NCBI GenBank assembly: GCA_012840485.1
Contig: DULG01000087.1
Coordinates: 1 to 33,813 of the forward strand
Reading direction: 5' to 3'
Length of the DNA stretch: 33,813 bases
Source: Clostridia bacterium
GTDB taxonomy: Bacteria > Bacillota > Thermoanaerobacteria > Thermoanaerobacterales > Thermoanaerobacteraceae
Part shown: positions 31,931 to 33,813 of the stretch, piece by piece
How positions within the stretch are numbered: position 1 is the stretch's first letter
Layout: every line of letters begins with the position of its first letter
Translations under genes and position numbers: made by a program
Notes under the pieces: generated by a model
What the model was told of the DNA's origin: nothing
Seen by the model: the letters and a program-made list of their open reading frames with translations, nothing else
Databases searched by the model: none

Positions 31931-32992
31931 GTGTTTAAATTAGGGTGGCTTGTGCCTGAAAACGAAGAAAGTATCGATTCCTTCTTAAAATATGGCGAAA
32001 AACTTTCTCATGTGAGCCCTACTTGGTTATGGTTCGATTCTAATGCAAGTTTGCATGTTTCAGTTTCTGAAGAAGAGATTTACAATTTTTTAGCTTTATC
32101 TAAAGAACGAGGGTTAAAAGTTGTACCTTTAGTGGTTAATGAAAAATTTGATGCTGATGTGGCAGGTGCTATATTAGGAGAAAAAAATTCGAGAAGAAAG
32201 GCGGCTGAAGAACTTGCCCGTTTTGCAGAAAAATATCAAGTGAAGGGAATAAATTTGGATTTTGAAGGAACATTTGGATTGTGGAGAGATCACTATACTG
32301 AATTTGTAAGAGGAGTTGCAAAATTATTACATGATATAGGGATGGAAGTGTCTGTAGATGTGGTGTGTCAAACTAATCCTCCAAAGCCAATTGATGCTTT
32401 AAAGGAAAGTGAGAGTGAAGATTCTGCTAAGTGGATATTATCATGGGCAGATTCTTATGATTACAAAGGATTAGGTGAAGTGGTTGACCAGTTTATATTA
32501 ATGGGGTATGATTACCATGCAAGAGGATTAGAGCCTGGACCTGTTGGACCCTTATGGTGGTTGCGCAAAGTATTAGATTATACTTTAAATATTGTTCCAG
32601 CAGAGAAAGTAGTATTAGGTTTGCCTTTTTATGGAAGAGGATGGACTTCAAAAGAGCCAATGAAACCAGAAGAATGGACACCACGGGAAGTGGCATCTGA
32701 GTTGCCAATACGCAGTGCTTCAGAGGCTGGCTTTGAACCAGGAGATGCCTATAATTATGCACAAATTGAAAAAATGCTTGACAAATTTGTAAGACAAGGG
32801 CGCGATCCCCTTGAAGCTTCACCTTGGGGCATATGGGAATTGGAAGATGGAAGAATTAGAGTGGTTTATTATGATGACGTTGAAAGTTTAAAGGAGAAAC
32901 TTTTATTAACAAAAGAATACAATCTACTAGGAACAGCATTTTGGCGGTTAGGTCATGAGGATTTTAGAATATGGGAAGTATTGGATATATAG
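31931..32992 (+). CDS. GH18-family glycoside hydrolase, YaaH/SleL-like catalytic domain without export signal
   Basis: This 353-residue TIM-barrel protein has a GH18 catalytic motif, GINLDFEG (107-113), with Glu112 as the predicted acid and Asp110 beside it; the usual leading aspartates are replaced (Gly, Asn108). LMGYDYHARG and GLPFYGRGW are further GH18 landmarks, as in spore cortex-lytic YaaH/SleL enzymes. Unlike those it has no LysM domains, and the N-terminus (FKLGWLVPENEES) shows no signal peptide. It probably acts as an intracellular N-acetylglucosaminidase on imported muropeptides. The start is a GTG with AAGGGGGAAAG upstream, 33 bases after the previous stop. Confidence 0.85.
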   Translation: MFKLGWLVPENEESIDSFLKYGEKLSHVSPTWLWFDSNASLHVSVSEEEIYNFLALSKERGLKVVPLVVNEKFDADVAGAILGEKNSRRKAAEELARFAEKYQVKGINLDFEGTFGLWRDHYTEFVRGVAKLLHDIGMEVSVDVVCQTNPPKPIDALKESESEDSAKWILSWADSYDYKGLGEVVDQFILMGYDYHARGLEPGPVGPLWWLRKVLDYTLNIVPAEKVVLGLPFYGRGWTSKEPMKPEEWTPREVASELPIRSASEAGFEPGDAYNYAQIEKMLDKFVRQGRDPLEASPWGIWELEDGRIRVVYYDDVESLKEKLLLTKEYNLLGTAFWRLGHEDFRIWEVLDI

Positions 32993-33068
32993 GGGATAAG
33001 TAAAATTTGAAAGATAGATAATTTTTGATAAAGTTTTATTGAACATATTAGTGGAAGGCAGACAATAT

Positions 33069-33105
33069 AAAAGGGCAAAGGTAAGAAAAAACTTTTGCCT
33101 TTTTT
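33069..33105 (+). terminator. Hairpin with T-run just before mupG, terminator or attenuator
   Basis: A 13-bp stem including two G-T pairs joins 33069-33081 (AAAAGGGCAAAGG) to 33092-33104 (CTTTTGCCTTTTT) across a 10-base loop, ending in a T-run. It lies 76 bases after the GH18 stop but only 18 bases before the mupG start, leaving no room for a promoter between them. Any mupG transcript must pass through this hairpin. Confidence 0.75.
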
Positions 33106-33122
33106 AATAAGGAGATGAGGGA

Positions 33123-33813
33123 GTGGCTGTTGGAATTTCGGTTTACATTACAGAAGATTTTACACATCAAAAGAACAAGGAATATATAAAAATGGCAAAA
33201 GACAATGGGATAAATATGGTTTTTACGTCGATGCATATGCCTGAGGTTGAATATGATAAAAAATTAAATGAATTTGAAGATTTAATTAAATATATTAAAT
33301 TACTAGATATGAAATTAACTATTGATATTTCGCCTGTAACAATGAATATATTAAATTCCTCAATAACAGATTTGAAGTCCTTTTATGATTTAGGAGTAGA
33401 TTGTTTAAGGCTTGACTATGGTTTTACTGTAGAGGAAATAGCTGAAATGACAAATAACAAATATGGAATTAAAATAGAGTTAAATGCCAGTACAATAACA
33501 AAAGAAGAAATAGAGAAATCGATAAAGTTAAAGGGCAATCTAGATAATTTGACAACTTGCCACAATTATTATCCTAAACCGTATACAGGTCTTTCTTATA
33601 AGTTTTTTAAAGAAAAGACAATGATGATAAAAAATTACGGACTTAAGGTAGCGGCATTTATTCCTTCTTTGGAAAATAGGAGAGGACCAATATATGAGGG
33701 ATTGCCGACGCTTGAAATGCATAGAAACATAAAACCTTACACAGCAGCGAGACATTTAATTTATTCTGGGTTGATAGATGACATATATTTTGGGGATGCA
33801 TATGCATCTATAA
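33123..33813 (+). CDS. mupG: 6-phospho-N-acetylmuramidase (DUF871), N-terminal 230 residues, runs off the window
   Basis: The frame opens with GTG at 33123 (AAGGAG 8 bases upstream) and is still open at the last base, so about 230 of roughly 360 residues are seen. VGISVYITEDF, TLTIDISP-like LTIDISPVT, the LDYGFT block, ELNAST, CHNYYPKPYTGLS, AFIPSLENRRGPIYEGLPT and IDDIYFGDAYAS are the successive landmarks of the DUF871 family. Its S. aureus member MupG splits MurNAc-6-phosphate-GlcNAc into MurNAc-6-phosphate and GlcNAc in the cytoplasm. That product feeds MurQ. The final TAA of the window is out of frame. Confidence 0.92.
   Translation, partial: MAVGISVYITEDFTHQKNKEYIKMAKDNGINMVFTSMHMPEVEYDKKLNEFEDLIKYIKLLDMKLTIDISPVTMNILNSSITDLKSFYDLGVDCLRLDYGFTVEEIAEMTNNKYGIKIELNASTITKEEIEKSIKLKGNLDNLTTCHNYYPKPYTGLSYKFFKEKTMMIKNYGLKVAAFIPSLENRRGPIYEGLPTLEMHRNIKPYTAARHLIYSGLIDDIYFGDAYASI

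Noticed and set aside
1-33813. Search for nagB, a MurNAc PTS, transposases, tRNAs and CRISPR repeats
   Set aside because: None was found by reading; nagB and any PTS gene must be elsewhere, and nothing indicates a mobile element.

Overview
All genes lie on the + strand in compact operons with strong AAGGAGG-type ribosome binding sites. The DNA is AT-rich, and the gene set (lactate dehydrogenase with its own ETF, Opp-type ABC importer, RpiR and LacI regulators, no outer-membrane genes) points to an anaerobic low-GC Gram-positive bacterium. The gene content suggests Thermoanaerobacter or a close relative; the genus is inference. No tRNA, rRNA, CRISPR array, insertion sequence or phage gene was seen.

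Region 1 (1-5030) looks like a nucleoside/ribose utilisation locus: the C-terminal part of a LacI-family regulator, a small GNAT acetyltransferase, an IunH-type nucleoside hydrolase, a DcuC-family membrane transporter and ribokinase. The likely flow is nucleoside uptake, hydrolysis to base plus ribose, then ribose phosphorylation.

Region 2 (5254-22921) starts at a good sigma-A promoter and runs through 14 closely spaced genes without a visible terminator. It reads as a nearly complete peptidoglycan amino-sugar salvage pathway: murR regulator, murQ etherase, an AmiE-like amidase, namZ exo-muramidase, nagZ glucosaminidase, a murK-type amino-sugar kinase, anmK, two tandem-GNAT acetyltransferases flanking a PIG-L-type deacetylase, a large secreted GHL10/DigH-like glycan hydrolase, and etfB-etfA-glcD. 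MurQ releases D-lactate from MurNAc-6-phosphate, and the last three genes encode a probable ETF-coupled D-lactate dehydrogenase, so the operon appears to include oxidation of the lactyl group.

Region 3 (22939-29365) has a consensus promoter, a roughly 160-base leader, an Opp-type ABC importer (two permeases, two ATPases), a 67-residue membrane protein, a lipoprotein solute-binding protein and a strong terminator. It probably imports muropeptides or glycan fragments.

Region 4 (29419-33813) carries nagA, a second AmiE-like hydrolase, a GH18 enzyme without a signal peptide, a hairpin that could be a terminator or an attenuator, and the start of mupG (6-phospho-N-acetylmuramidase), which runs off the window. 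The breakdown enzymes lack export signals, so the scheme is: secreted GHL10 enzyme trims the wall, Opp imports fragments, and cytoplasmic enzymes finish the breakdown. No nagB and no MurNAc PTS are present in the window. The most interesting points are the D-lactate oxidation module, the acetylation/deacetylation triplet whose deacetylase lacks the usual catalytic-base Asp, and the coexistence of two different exo-muramidase routes.
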